From positions 2,676,956 through 2,740,955 of the forward strand of contig KB904821.1 of NCBI GenBank assembly GCA_000380225.1: 64,000 nucleotides of DNA, read 5' to 3'. A program made the translations under genes and the position numbers. The stretch is from a filamentous cyanobacterium ESFC-1. GTDB taxonomy: Bacteria; Cyanobacteriota; Cyanobacteriia; Cyanobacteriales; Spirulinaceae. The first letter of the stretch is position 1. The number at the start of each line of letters is the position of its first letter. Shown here one piece after another: positions 46,958 through 55,983 of this stretch. The notes below the pieces were generated by a model. It made no database searches and had not been told where the DNA came from. It saw nothing but the letters and a program-made list of their open reading frames with translations.

Positions 46958-47360
46958 CTCTCAACGGTCATGAAAGCTCGGTCTGGAGTGCGGCCTTTAG
47001 CCCGGATGGGGAAACCATTGTCACCGCTTCATTGGACCGCACGGCGAAACTTTGGGACAAACAAGGCAACGAAATTGTGACTCTCAACGGTCATGAAAGC
47101 TCGGTCTGGAGTGCGGCCTTTAGCCCGGATGGGGAAACCATTGTCACCGCTTCATTGGACCGCACGGCGAAACTTTGGGACAAACAAGGCAACGAAATTG
47201 TGACTCTCAACGGTCATGAAAGCTCGGTCTGGAGTGCGGCCTTTAGCCCGGATGGGGAAACCATTGTCACCGCTTCATTGGACCGCACGGCGAAACTTTG
47301 GGACAAACAAGGCAACGAAATTGTGACTCTCAACGGTCATGCAGGCTCGGTCTGGAGTGC
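46954..47360 (+). repeat. 123-bp WD40-coding tandem repeats
   Basis: Units start at 46954, 47077, 47200 and 47323 with GTGACTCTCAACGGTCATG. The first three are identical over their full length, a sign of recent unequal exchange or conversion. Confidence 0.92.
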
Positions 47361-47526
47361 GGCCTTTAGCCCGGATGGGGAAACCATTGTCACGGCTTCA
47401 GAGGACCGCACGGCGAAACTTTGGACGGTACAAAACCTCGACCAACTCCTAAACCGTGGCTGCGACTGGCTCGAAGACTACTTTACCGCCAATCCCGAAG
47501 AACGCTTGGAAGTCTGCGAAAAATAG
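46954..47526 (+). CDS. WD40 repeat C-terminal part, out of frame
   Basis: 190 codons from a GTG overlapping the preceding stop (GTGA). It has four WD40 units; units 1-3 are identical 123-bp repeats and unit 4 is diverged. It ends with GCDWLEDYFTANPEE, the tail shared with the AAA-WD40 protein at 23129. Four blades are too few for a propeller. It is either the frameshifted end of the STAND gene after a deletion, or a coupled separate product. Confidence 0.65.
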   Translation: MTLNGHESSVWSAAFSPDGETIVTASLDRTAKLWDKQGNEIVTLNGHESSVWSAAFSPDGETIVTASLDRTAKLWDKQGNEIVTLNGHESSVWSAAFSPDGETIVTASLDRTAKLWDKQGNEIVTLNGHAGSVWSAAFSPDGETIVTASEDRTAKLWTVQNLDQLLNRGCDWLEDYFTANPEERLEVCEK

Positions 47527-47553
47527 CCCCTTCACCCTCAATCCCAGAAAGTA

Positions 47554-48198
47554 TCAATATTTGAATCGTTCTAAAATCTCCGTCACTACAGCTTCCCCAT
47601 CTAAGCCTTCCCCTCGGTCAAGTTCTGCTGTCCCAACCTTTACCTGCTCGCGGGTGTCTTCTAGCCATTGTTCGTACTCTCCATGCAGCTTCTCTAACAA
47701 GCGGAAAGCCGTATCCAGCACTTCCTCTTGGTTAGCAAATTTGCCACTTGCTACCTGAGACTGAGTGAAGTACCCAACGCCAACGCTTTACTTTTGGCGT
47801 GGGCTTCGGAGCTTCAATGACAATTGCCTCGACCCGAAAAAGTTTCGGTGCTTTGGTCTTACATCGTCTCCACAGGCTAAAACGCCACTTCCTGACGCTC
47901 AAAATAGTCACGCAAATTTAGAATATTATGATGGCGAGTTATGTCTTTGATGTTGAGTTCTCAAGCACTTTAGACTTGGTTTTCGTCTATTCGCTTGCGT
48001 GAAAGCTTGTGGTGAGAATTTAAACGACAATTAGCAATCTCGCGCTTGAATTTTAGCAACTTTCAAAGGATGTCGCAAGTAGGGCGGCAAAGGGTTGTTG
48101 AGTCGCGATTCATCCCGTCGCCAACGTTCCTTATGGCGCGGGTCTTCTCACGACTTTGAGATAAATTGTTCGTGTTCCGGTTTTAAGGTAATACTCAT
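47554..48198 (-). pseudogene. ParD-type antitoxin gene split by an insertion
   Basis: The N-terminal part starts at the ATG at 48198 (GGAG upstream) and reads MSITLKPEHEQFI before the insertion. The C-terminal part resumes at 47763 as QSQVASGKFANQEEVLDTAF and runs to a stop at 47554 (ending TEILERFKY). Joined, these give a normal ParD-like ribbon-helix-helix antitoxin of about 83 residues. The 396 bp between carry tnpB fragments. No functional antitoxin is expected, and no ParE/RelE gene lies downstream. Confidence 0.75.
47764..48159 (-). mobile_element. Degenerate IS200/IS605-type tnpB remnant
   Basis: In the minus direction, fragments of TnpB appear in order. KVAKIQAR, then in a shifted frame EIANCRLNSHHKLSRKRIDE near NQV and a stop, matches the conserved TnpB central region. 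GVLACGDDVRPKHRNFF to QLSLKLRSP at 47788-47886 matches the TnpB C-terminal tail. The RuvC/zinc region between is deleted. An imperfect hairpin (ACGCC.../...GGCGT at 47777-47800) near the end fits the subterminal palindromes of this family. The element is dead. Confidence 0.7.
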
Positions 48199-48241
48199 CT
48201 GGACTCCTACAACGATTTAGAGTAAAAACTACAGCAATTAA

Positions 48242-48820
48242 TCAATTCCAAAAAATAGCAAGACACAATACAAAACCCGGTAGAATTGCCTCACCGGATA
48301 AAGAATCTGGTTTCGACAACACCTCAGCTTTTTGCGAAGGGCGGTAAACCTCAACAGTTTGGCTTCTACGATTAATTAACCAACCCAACTCACAGCCATT
48401 CTCTAGATACTCCTGCATCTTGGCTTGGGTTTTGGTGAGGCTATCGCTGGGGGAAAGAATTTCGATAACAAAATCGGGACAAAGAGGCAAAAATTGCTCT
48501 CGTTGGGCGGCAGTGAGGGCATTCCAACGGGCTTTTTTCACCCAAGCCGCATCTGGGGAACGATTTGCCCCATTGGGAAGATTGAACCCCGTAGACGAGT
48601 CGAATACTTCACCCAGTTGGGTTTGTTCGTTCCACAGAGATAGCTGAAAGTTAATTTTGGCGTTGGTGCGTCCGGTTTCGCCACCGGTGGGGGGCATCAC
48701 AATTAGTTCTCCATTGGCGTTGCGTTCGAGTTGGAGGTCGGGGTTGGCTTGACACAGTTGATAAAACTGGTCTGGAGTAAGTTGAATGATGGGGTTGAGG
48801 TCGAGGGTAAGTTGGGTCAT
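48242..48820 (-). CDS. Uma2 family endonuclease-fold protein
   Basis: A 192-residue Uma2 (DUF820) protein with a PD-(D/E)XK-type core: RSPDAAWVKKARW, FVIEILSPSDSLTKTQAKM and YLENGCELGWLINRRSQTVE. These are amplified in cyanobacteria and their biological role is unclear. This copy is full length, unlike the broken one at 27352. ATG-proximal sequence MTQLTLDLNPIIQLTPDQFY is typical. Confidence 0.88.
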   Translation of the reverse strand: MTQLTLDLNPIIQLTPDQFYQLCQANPDLQLERNANGELIVMPPTGGETGRTNAKINFQLSLWNEQTQLGEVFDSSTGFNLPNGANRSPDAAWVKKARWNALTAAQREQFLPLCPDFVIEILSPSDSLTKTQAKMQEYLENGCELGWLINRRSQTVEVYRPSQKAEVLSKPDSLSGEAILPGFVLCLAIFWN

Positions 48821-48825
48821 ATCAG

Positions 48826-48860
48826 TTATCAGTCATCAGTCATCAGTTATCAGTGTTTTG
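48826..48860. repeat. ATCAGTT/ATCAGTC heptamer array
   Basis: Five heptamers just upstream of the Uma2 start, continuing toward AGTGTTTTGGGCAATCAGCAG, which resembles the sequence beside the nifE-nifN array. Confidence 0.75.
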
Positions 48861-49034
48861 GGCAATCAGCAGTCGGGGGGAAATTGAATTTTATCCCTTG
48901 GAAAAAAGAGGTTGGTTCCCCATAATTCTAGGTCATACCCGTTAACCCGCCCATTTTAAAATCCGGGGAATCAATGCTACAAAGTCCGCCTTCGCGGGCT
49001 ATAGCAGTACAACAAAGCGTCGGTTACGAAAATA

Positions 49035-49073
49035 AGCCCATCTCCCGTGGGAGAGGGGTTTGGGGTGAGGGCT
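49035..49073. repeat. Dispersed 40-bp hairpin repeat, copy B
   Basis: AGCCCATCTCCCGTGGGAGA then GGGGTTTGGGGTGAGGGCT, nearly the same as the unit at 19270-19307. It lies in the spacer after the nadE stop. Confidence 0.75.
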
Positions 49074-49106
49074 AATGGCAAGCTATAAATCATTAACAAT
49101 CACTTC

Positions 49107-50798
49107 CTACAACCTCTCCCAAGCCCTGGCTGCGATGGGCATTCGCCAACCCGTCCCAAAGGCGCGGTCGGTGATTTTGAGGCCGGGGGCGGCTTGGCGG
49201 CGTTTAAATTCAGCTCGTTGGACGAGGCGCATTACCTTTTTGACCACCGTTTCATCGTGACCAGAGGCGATGATTTGGGCTGAGGATTGGTGGCGGTTGA
49301 TAATGCGGTAGAGGATGTCGTCGAGAATGTCGTAGGGGGGCAGGCTGTCTTGGTCGATTTGGTCGGGCTTCAGTTCGGCGCTGGGGGGCTTGTCGATGAT
49401 GTTTTGGGGGATAACTTCCTCGTGGCGATTGAGCCAGCGACAAAGGGCAAAGACGCGGGTTTTGGGGACATCGGCAATCACGGCGAGGCCGCCACTCATA
49501 TCGCCATACAGGGTGCAGTAACCCACGGCAACTTCGGATTTATTGCCTGTGGTGAGGAGGAGATAGCCGAATTTGTTGGCCAAAGCCATCAGGAGATTAC
49601 CCCGGATGCGCGATTGGATGTTTTCTTCTGCGACCCCAAACTCTGTATCAGCGAATAGGGGTGCGAGGACGGTATCGTAGGCTTGCATGGCGGTTTCGAT
49701 GGCCAGGGTTTGGCTGTGGATGCCGAGGTTGGCTACCAGGTCATGGGCATCTTTGAGGGAGTGGGGGGAACTGTAGGGAGAGGGCATGAGTACCCCTAGT
49801 ACATTATCGGGGCCAAAGGCCGCGGACGCGATCGCGCTCACCAAGGCCGAGTCTATCCCCCCACTGAGTCCCAACACGACTTGAGAAAAGCCGCACTTGC
49901 GGGCATAATCCCGCGTCCCCATAACTAAAGCTTGCCAAATTTCCGCTTCTTCGCAGTCGGGGAGGGGGTGAATGGTAGCCGGGAGAAAGTCTTGTTTTTC
50001 CGGGTCAAATTCCAGGGTTACTAGGTCTGTATCAAAGCTTTTGGCACGACAAACGACTTCCCCTTGGCGGTTGAAAACCACGCTGTTGCCATCAAATAAA
50101 AGGTCATCATTACCGCCGACTTGATTCGCATATAAAATCGGCATATTGTAGCGAGTGGCGCTGGATTTTAACATTTCTTCCCGCAGCTTTTGTTTGCTGA
50201 CGCTGTAGGGAGAAGCGGAGAGATTGACGATAAAGTGAATTTGATTTTGAGCCAGGTCGCGAATAGGATTGGCTTCATAGTTACGGTGTCCCCAAAAGTC
50301 TTCGTCATTCCATAAGTCTTCGCAGATGGTTAAGCCAATTTTGAGATAGTTTTCTTTTGCCGCATCCAGGGGCAGGGTAATAAAGTTACTCACATTTCCC
50401 GCTTCAAAATAACGGTCTTCGTCGAAAACATCGTAGGTGGGTAAAAGGCGTTTGTGGGTAATATTTTGAATCTTGCCATCGTCGAGAAAAGCAAGGCTAT
50501 TGTAAAGGGGTTTTTCGCCTTTTGATTCTGCGTCAGGGTTACACTCAACCGTCCCTACCAACACGCCAATTCCGGGGGGAATGGTGGTGGCTAATAATTC
50601 GAGTTGTTGCGCCATTGCGTCTACAAAGGCGGGATTAAGTAGTAAGTCGCGGGGAGGATAGCCACACAAAGAAAGCTCAGGAGTCAAGAGTAAGCGGGCG
50701 TTTTGTTGGGCGGCGCTGTGGGCGGCTTGGATGATGTTTTCGGCATTTTGAGCTAGATTGCCGATAATGGGATTGAGTTGCGCGATCGCGATTTTCAT
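49107..50798 (-). CDS. nadE: NAD+ synthase, glutamine-hydrolysing
   Basis: Final step of NAD synthesis: amidates nicotinic acid adenine dinucleotide with glutamine-derived ammonia. The 563-residue protein has an N-terminal nitrilase-type glutaminase (MKIAIAQLNPIIGNLAQNAE; Glu in LLTPELSLCGYPP; nucleophile Cys in GLTICEDLWND) and a C-terminal synthetase with the PP-loop LGLSGGIDSALVSAIAS. It is the last gene of a run pncB, nadD, nrtR, nadE on the minus strand. Confidence 0.95.
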   Translation of the reverse strand: MKIAIAQLNPIIGNLAQNAENIIQAAHSAAQQNARLLLTPELSLCGYPPRDLLLNPAFVDAMAQQLELLATTIPPGIGVLVGTVECNPDAESKGEKPLYNSLAFLDDGKIQNITHKRLLPTYDVFDEDRYFEAGNVSNFITLPLDAAKENYLKIGLTICEDLWNDEDFWGHRNYEANPIRDLAQNQIHFIVNLSASPYSVSKQKLREEMLKSSATRYNMPILYANQVGGNDDLLFDGNSVVFNRQGEVVCRAKSFDTDLVTLEFDPEKQDFLPATIHPLPDCEEAEIWQALVMGTRDYARKCGFSQVVLGLSGGIDSALVSAIASAAFGPDNVLGVLMPSPYSSPHSLKDAHDLVANLGIHSQTLAIETAMQAYDTVLAPLFADTEFGVAEENIQSRIRGNLLMALANKFGYLLLTTGNKSEVAVGYCTLYGDMSGGLAVIADVPKTRVFALCRWLNRHEEVIPQNIIDKPPSAELKPDQIDQDSLPPYDILDDILYRIINRHQSSAQIIASGHDETVVKKVMRLVQRAEFKRRQAAPGLKITDRAFGTGWRMPIAARAWERL

Positions 50799-50824
50799 CT
50801 TTTTTAATCTAAAATTAAATATAA

Positions 50825-51550
50825 CTATATAAAAACCAAAGGTTTGTCTTTCAATGGGGCAAAGGCTTGGGCATCAAAACGGTATAAACTCGCCGGACGA
50901 CCCGCCCCTCTGGTTACTTTTACCCCCGTATCTTCAAGGATTTTCATTTTCAATAAGCGGGCGCGAAAATTGGAATAATCCGCGAAGTTTTCCCCTAAAA
51001 CCGTACTGTAAAATTGATACACTTCATTCAGGGTAAAGGTTTCGGGCAGAACATCAAAGGCAATGGGACTATATTCGAGTTTATTGCGTAAGCGTTGATA
51101 GCCATATTCGAGAATTTCGCGGTGGTCAAAGGCGAGGTCAGGGAGTTGTTTTAAAGGATACCAAGTTGTCCGGTTATTGGTAATTTCAATTAACTTTGTA
51201 TCCGCATACCGCAGTAAAGCAAAATAACTTACTGAAAGATAGCGTACTCCAAAACTCTCCGGGGCTTCTCTGGGGTCGCGGCCTGGACTGCCAAAAGTAT
51301 AAAGTTGTTCGAGATAGAGATGTTCGACTTCAATTTTTGCGGCTAAAACCCGATAAGCCGCTTGTTCTAAACTTTCCCCATCGCGCACTAATGTTCCGGG
51401 TAAAGCCCAACCATCTAAAAACGGCTCATTTTCCCGTTTTACTAATAAAACAAGCAGGCGATTGGCTTCTGTATCCACTGAAAATATAACATTATCAACA
51501 CCTACTTTAAAATCGGCAAGTTTAGCGGAAGTTATGCCGTTTTGACTCAT
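50825..51550 (-). CDS. nrtR: NrtR-like NUDIX transcriptional regulator
   Basis: A 241-residue protein with an N-terminal NUDIX-fold domain (LVKRENEPFLDGWALPG) and a C-terminal winged helix (YSNFRARLLKMKILEDTG, then GRPASLYRF). The NUDIX box is degenerate (GESLEQAAYRVLAAKI, without the REUXEE glutamates), as in NrtR repressors that sense ADP-ribose and control NAD genes. It lies within the NAD operon and overlaps nadD by 4 bp. Likely autoregulation of this operon; the operator was not identified. Confidence 0.85.
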   Translation of the reverse strand: MSQNGITSAKLADFKVGVDNVIFSVDTEANRLLVLLVKRENEPFLDGWALPGTLVRDGESLEQAAYRVLAAKIEVEHLYLEQLYTFGSPGRDPREAPESFGVRYLSVSYFALLRYADTKLIEITNNRTTWYPLKQLPDLAFDHREILEYGYQRLRNKLEYSPIAFDVLPETFTLNEVYQFYSTVLGENFADYSNFRARLLKMKILEDTGVKVTRGAGRPASLYRFDAQAFAPLKDKPLVFI

Positions 51551-52113
51551 GCGTATAATTGCTCTTGCTGAATGTATTGTTTCACCGTTGGGGAAACGGC
51601 TTCGGGGTCTTCTTGTTGGCGATAAGCCGTTGAAGAAACGGGGGGCGGTCGAAAGTCGGCAATTTCATATTGTGCGCCCAATTCATCGAGTTTTATTAAT
51701 ACCTTGGCATTAATTTCATAATGGGGTCTGGGAATGATTAAAAATTGCGTTTGCTGTACCAATTTTTCGACGCAATACCAATCAGGAATCTGGGAAATTA
51801 AATCCGACCCGATAATAAAAGTCAACTCTACTTCATCCCCCCACATTTGCCGGGCTTGCTGGATGGTTTCGAGGGTATGAGGGCTACTCAGCCGTCTTTC
51901 AAGGCTAATATTACGGCAGGGCGGATCGACTTCCATGGCCAGCAATCGCAGCATAGTGGTACGATGTTCGAGGGGCGTGGTATGAGATTTAAAGGGATTA
52001 TTAGAAGCCCACACCGCCACCCAGTCAAAACGGTCAGACAGCCAGCGTAAAATGGCTTTATGTCCTTGGGTCGGGGGGTCAGCGCTGGTTCCAAATAGTG
52101 CAATGTTTGTCAT
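51547..52113 (-). CDS. nadD: Nicotinate-nucleotide adenylyltransferase
   Basis: Adenylates nicotinate mononucleotide. The 188-residue protein has the nucleotidyltransferase motif ALFGTSADPPTQGHKAIL (GxxxDPxHxGH type) and the C-terminal VSSTAYRQ (ISSTxxR type). FIIGSDLISQIPDWY supports NadD. Its stop overlaps the start of nrtR by 4 bp. The start is preceded by a long heptamer array. Confidence 0.9.
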   Translation of the reverse strand: MTNIALFGTSADPPTQGHKAILRWLSDRFDWVAVWASNNPFKSHTTPLEHRTTMLRLLAMEVDPPCRNISLERRLSSPHTLETIQQARQMWGDEVELTFIIGSDLISQIPDWYCVEKLVQQTQFLIIPRPHYEINAKVLIKLDELGAQYEIADFRPPPVSSTAYRQQEDPEAVSPTVKQYIQQEQLYA

Positions 52114-52117
52114 TTTT

Positions 52118-52345
52118 TTGTTGGTTGTTGTTGGTTGTTGGTTGTTGGTTGTTGGTTGTTGGTTGTTGGTTGTTAGTTGTTGGTTATTGGTTATTGGTTA
52201 TTGGTTATTGGTTGGGCTGAATGTCAAAATCTCATAACTGGTAATTGTTCATTGTTCATTGTTCATTGTTCATTGTTCATTGTTCATTGTTCATTGTTCA
52301 TTGTTCATTGTTCATTGTTCATTGTTCATTGTTCATTGTTCATTA
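52118..52345. repeat. Two heptamer arrays between pncB and nadD
   Basis: TTGGTTG/TTGGTTA heptamers fill 52118-52214 and ATTGTTC heptamers fill 52243-52345, with a short unique gap. The second array reaches into the 3' end of pncB. It is the longest repeat block in the window. Confidence 0.92.
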
Positions 52346-53685
52346 CTAATTCTTGCTTGAACTTTTGCTGTCAAATCCCCCAAAGCCTCAGAAATATCAA
52401 CTTTAAGCGATTCGGGGTTTTGGATTTTTCGAGTTTTGGGGGGGAGATGGGCGACAGATTGGGCGACGCGATCGCGAATTTGCTCTATACTGTCAAAATC
52501 ACCCAGGCGTTTCCCTTCTCCCATGACTTGTTGTAACAACGGTTGTGCGCCCTCTGGAGTCGCTTCATCGGCTAGGGCTAAATAATCTCTATCGGGGAAG
52601 CGAAACACCTGTTTGCGACCGGGATAAGTAGCCTTACTGCTGGATTTTTTCAGGGTGGGAACATCGTCAATTTGCACCAATTTATAAACCCCGTTGACGG
52701 GTTTTCCGGTGACTAACTTGGTTCCCAAGCCATAACCGTCGATACTCGCACCTGCGGCATTTAAACGCTCGATTTCCCACTCATCAATATCACCACTGGC
52801 GAAAATAGAAATATCTGGCAATAAAGCCCGGACTTTTTGCGATAATTCCGCTAAATCTCCCGAATCCAACCGCACCCCCGTAACTTGACGTTCGCCTGCT
52901 TCTACCTGTTTTGCCAGACGTTGGGCAGCCTCAACCGTATCGTAGGTATCAATTAACAAAGTTGCGGTGGGGAAATAGCGCTGAAACGCCGTAAACGCCG
53001 CATCTTCGCCCCCTTCTAACGCCCCAATGGCCATCACCAAAGCATGGGCCATCGTCCCGACGGGTTTCTGCCCTAATTTCAACGCACCTATCACGTTAGA
53101 AGTCGAGTCTATGCCGCCCGCTAAGGCAGCCCGCACCGCCCAAACCGCCCCTTGAGGGCTGAAAGCGCGTCTTGTGCCAAATTCAAGCAGTTTCGCCTGT
53201 TTTCCGGCGGCATCCCGCAAACGAGCGGCCCGAGTGGCGATGAGACTTTGGTAGTTGATGGTATTGAGGATAAAAGTTTCGACTAACTGGGCTTGCCACA
53301 GGGGAGCATCAACTCTTAAAAAGGGTTCATTGGGAAACATGGCTGTACCTTCGGGGACTGCCCACACATCCCCGGTAAAGCGTCCTGTTGCGAGCATTTC
53401 CCAGAAATCTGGCGGCGCATTGTCGAAAATGCCTGTATTTTGTAATGCTTTGATTTGTGCCTCGCTAAAGCGCAGATTTTCGAGGTAATTCAACACCTGA
53501 GTTAGCCCCATGGCGATAATGTAACCAAAGCCGTTGGGTAGTTTACGGGTAAACATTTCAAAGCTTGCGGGGCGGTTATCTAGATTTTCGCCTTTGTAGC
53601 AAGCAATCATGGTGAGTTGGTATAAGTCCGTGAGGAGGCTGTATTCCTCTGGATGAACCGCGAGGGCAGGATTTTGGTCAATCAT
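52333..53685 (-). CDS. pncB: Nicotinate phosphoribosyltransferase
   Basis: Converts nicotinate and PRPP to nicotinate mononucleotide, the salvage entry to NAD. The 450-residue protein shows LLTDLYQLTMIACYKGEN at the start, FSPQGAVWAVRAALAGGIDS and LDSGDLAELSQKVRALLPD, and a C-terminal phosphoribosyl-binding part. The last three residues (NEQ) and stop come from the adjacent ATTGTTC array. First gene of the NAD run. Confidence 0.93.
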   Translation of the reverse strand: MIDQNPALAVHPEEYSLLTDLYQLTMIACYKGENLDNRPASFEMFTRKLPNGFGYIIAMGLTQVLNYLENLRFSEAQIKALQNTGIFDNAPPDFWEMLATGRFTGDVWAVPEGTAMFPNEPFLRVDAPLWQAQLVETFILNTINYQSLIATRAARLRDAAGKQAKLLEFGTRRAFSPQGAVWAVRAALAGGIDSTSNVIGALKLGQKPVGTMAHALVMAIGALEGGEDAAFTAFQRYFPTATLLIDTYDTVEAAQRLAKQVEAGERQVTGVRLDSGDLAELSQKVRALLPDISIFASGDIDEWEIERLNAAGASIDGYGLGTKLVTGKPVNGVYKLVQIDDVPTLKKSSSKATYPGRKQVFRFPDRDYLALADEATPEGAQPLLQQVMGEGKRLGDFDSIEQIRDRVAQSVAHLPPKTRKIQNPESLKVDISEALGDLTAKVQARISNEQ

Positions 53686-53881
53686 GGCTAGATTTCCGAG
53701 TTTTGGCTACAAAAACCCCTTAGCAGGCGGGTTGACAATCCCTCTTTGGGGCTATTTGTGGGGTTATTGTTTCAATTATAGTAACTTTCACCAAAATTAG
53801 TCCTCTGTTGTTGGTTGAATTTGGCAAAATCTCTACTGTTGCTCTGGTCAGATCAAATCCGAAAAAATAACCCCTGGCGCG

Positions 53882-53946
53882 AGAACCCCGGTTTCTGACT
53901 TGCTTACACAGTCAAGCTCAAATTTTAAGCCAGAAACCAAGGTTCT
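53882..53946. repeat. CCCCGGTTTCT palindrome, copy 2
   Basis: AGAACCCCGGTTTCT (53882-53896) and AGAAACCAAGGTTCT (53932-53946) are near-perfect inverted arms. The element lies in the 296-bp spacer between the ureC stop and the pncB start; nothing else is recognised in that spacer. Confidence 0.75.
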
Positions 53947-53981
53947 GAATCCTACCCGTTAAAATCTCAGAACCAACAACA

Positions 53982-55691
53982 TTAAAACAAGAAATAACGC
54001 TGGGCCATCGGTAATACCGTCGCCGGTTCACAGGTTAATAACTCCCCATCAGCCCGCACTTCGTAGGTTTCAGGATCGACTTCGATGTGAGGTAAAGCGT
54101 CATTGAGTTTCATGTCGGCTTTGCTGAGGTTGCGGGTATTCTCGACAGGTGCGATAATTTTCTGGAGGCCGAGGCGCTCGCTAATTTCAGAAGACATGGC
54201 CGCCTGGGAGACAAAGGTATAGCTGGTCTGGCCGATCGCATTCCCGAAACTAGCAAACATGGGTTGCGAGTGGACGGGTTGGGGAGTGGGGATACTTGCA
54301 TTCGCATCTCCCATTTGCGCCCAAGCGATCGCGCCCCCTTTGATTACTATTTCGGGTTTAACACCGAAAAAGCCGGGTTGCCAGAGGCAGAGATCGGCCA
54401 TTTTACCCACTTCCACCGAGCCAACATAATCGGCGATACCGTGAGCGATCGCGGGATTAATCGTATATTTAGCAACATAACGCTTGGCTCGTAGATTATC
54501 GTGGCGATCGCTATCTTCAGACAAAGCGCCGAATTGTACCTTCATTTTATGAGCCGATTGCCAAGTGCGAATAATCACTTCCCCGACTCTCCCCATGGCC
54601 TGAGAATCTGACGCAATCATACTAAATGCGCCCCGGTCGTGCAGAATATCCTCCGCCGCAATGGTTTCCCGACGAATCCGTGACTCGGCAAAAGCCACAT
54701 CCTCCGGCACATTGCGGTCGAGGTGATGACACACCATCAACATATCGAGATGTTCTTCGAGGGTGTTGGCGGTGTAGGGACGGGTGGGATTAGTAGAAGA
54801 CGGCAAAACATTGCTTTGACTGCAAACTTTGATAATATCCGGGGCATGGCCACCCCCTGCCCCTTCGGTATGATAGGTATGAATGACGCGATTTTTAAAA
54901 GCCGCGATCGTATCTTCGACGAATCCCGCTTCGTTGAGGGTGTCGGTGTGAATCGCCACTTGTACATCGCATTCATCAGCCACGCGCAAGCAAGTATCAA
55001 TGGCTGCCGGAGTTGTCCCCCAATCTTCATGGAGCTTTAAACCCATAGCCCCGGCGACAATTTGCTCGGCTAATCCTTCCGGTTGACTGCTATTGCCTTT
55101 ACCCAGAAAGCCCAGATTCATGGGGAAGGCTTCGGCGGCTTCAATCATTTTGTGAATATGCCAAGCCCCAGGAGTACAGGTAGTCGCATTAGTCCCGGTT
55201 GCGGGGCCAGTCCCTCCTCCGAGCATAGTTGTAATCCCAGAGGCGATCGCGGTTTCGATTTGCTGCGGGCAGATAAAATGAATGTGGGAATCAATGCCCC
55301 CGGCGGTGAGAATCATCCCCTCCCCCGCGATCGCCTCTGTCGAAGGGCCGATAATAATATCAACGTTATCCTGAATATAGGGATTTCCCGCTTTACCGAT
55401 TTTGTAAATCATGCCGTCTTTGAGGCCGATATCGGCTTTGACAATGCCCCACCAATCCAGAATCAGGGCATTAGTAATCACCGTATCAACTGCCCCTTCT
55501 TCGCGAGAAATGGGGGATTGTCCCATCCCGTCGCGAATGGTTTTCCCACCCCCAAATTTGACTTCTTCGCCGTAGGTGGTCAAGTCTTGCTCGACTTCTA
55601 TAATAATCTCTGTATCGGCCAAACGAACGCGATCGCCCACCGTAGGGCCAAAAGTTTCGGCGTAAGCCCGCCGATTCATGCGATAACTCAT
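53982..55691 (-). CDS. ureC: Urease alpha subunit
   Basis: Catalytic subunit of the nickel urease, hydrolysing urea to ammonia and carbonic acid. At 569 residues it is complete. Nickel ligands and active-site features are visible: [10 protein letters not shown], the carbamylated Lys in [37 protein letters not shown] and MVCHHLDRN with the flap Cys-His. ureA, ureB and the accessory genes are not adjacent, so the urease genes are scattered, as in several cyanobacteria. Confidence 0.96.
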   Translation of the reverse strand: MSYRMNRRAYAETFGPTVGDRVRLADTEIIIEVEQDLTTYGEEVKFGGGKTIRDGMGQSPISREEGAVDTVITNALILDWWGIVKADIGLKDGMIYKIGKAGNPYIQDNVDIIIGPSTEAIAGEGMILTAGGIDSHIHFICPQQIETAIASGITTMLGGGTGPATGTNATTCTPGAWHIHKMIEAAEAFPMNLGFLGKGNSSQPEGLAEQIVAGAMGLKLHEDWGTTPAAIDTCLRVADECDVQVAIHTDTLNEAGFVEDTIAAFKNRVIHTYHTEGAGGGHAPDIIKVCSQSNVLPSSTNPTRPYTANTLEEHLDMLMVCHHLDRNVPEDVAFAESRIRRETIAAEDILHDRGAFSMIASDSQAMGRVGEVIIRTWQSAHKMKVQFGALSEDSDRHDNLRAKRYVAKYTINPAIAHGIADYVGSVEVGKMADLCLWQPGFFGVKPEIVIKGGAIAWAQMGDANASIPTPQPVHSQPMFASFGNAIGQTSYTFVSQAAMSSEISERLGLQKIIAPVENTRNLSKADMKLNDALPHIEVDPETYEVRADGELLTCEPATVLPMAQRYFLF

Positions 55692-55791
55692 AATTTCTCG
55701 ATACCTAACCTCTATGGGTGATACTGTATCAGAGGTTTATCGCCATTGAAGCTCGTTGTGTCATCAATTTTAGATGGGCGATCGCCCAAAC

Positions 55792-55983
55792 TCACTCAAT
55801 CTTATCAGCCCCCGTGACCAACTTCGACTCGTCAGAAGCCCAATAAACCCCATCTATCGATTTCCCAATCTGACCAATGGGGTGTATTTTGCCTAAATCT
55901 TCCTTTTGATTAATTTTTAAAGGTATATTTAAACTGGTGAATATACCTTTAGGCTTAAACAGATGGGGAGCAAACTCTACAAA
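55792..55983 (-). pseudogene. Start-less ORF fragment
   Basis: An open frame of 63 codons on the minus strand (FVEFAPHLFKPKGIF ... KLVTGADKIE and stop) with protein-like composition but no start codon. It begins where the frame of the upstream 73-residue ORF ends, so it could be the rest of that gene after a frameshift. No family recognised. Confidence 0.3.

Larger units (their letters stand above)
47527..48241. other. Decayed locus: split antitoxin and tnpB remnant
   Basis: 715 bp with no intact gene. On the minus strand it holds the two halves of a parD-type antitoxin gene and, between them, a 396-bp degenerate transposon fragment. No matching toxin gene is visible on either side. Confidence 0.7.
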
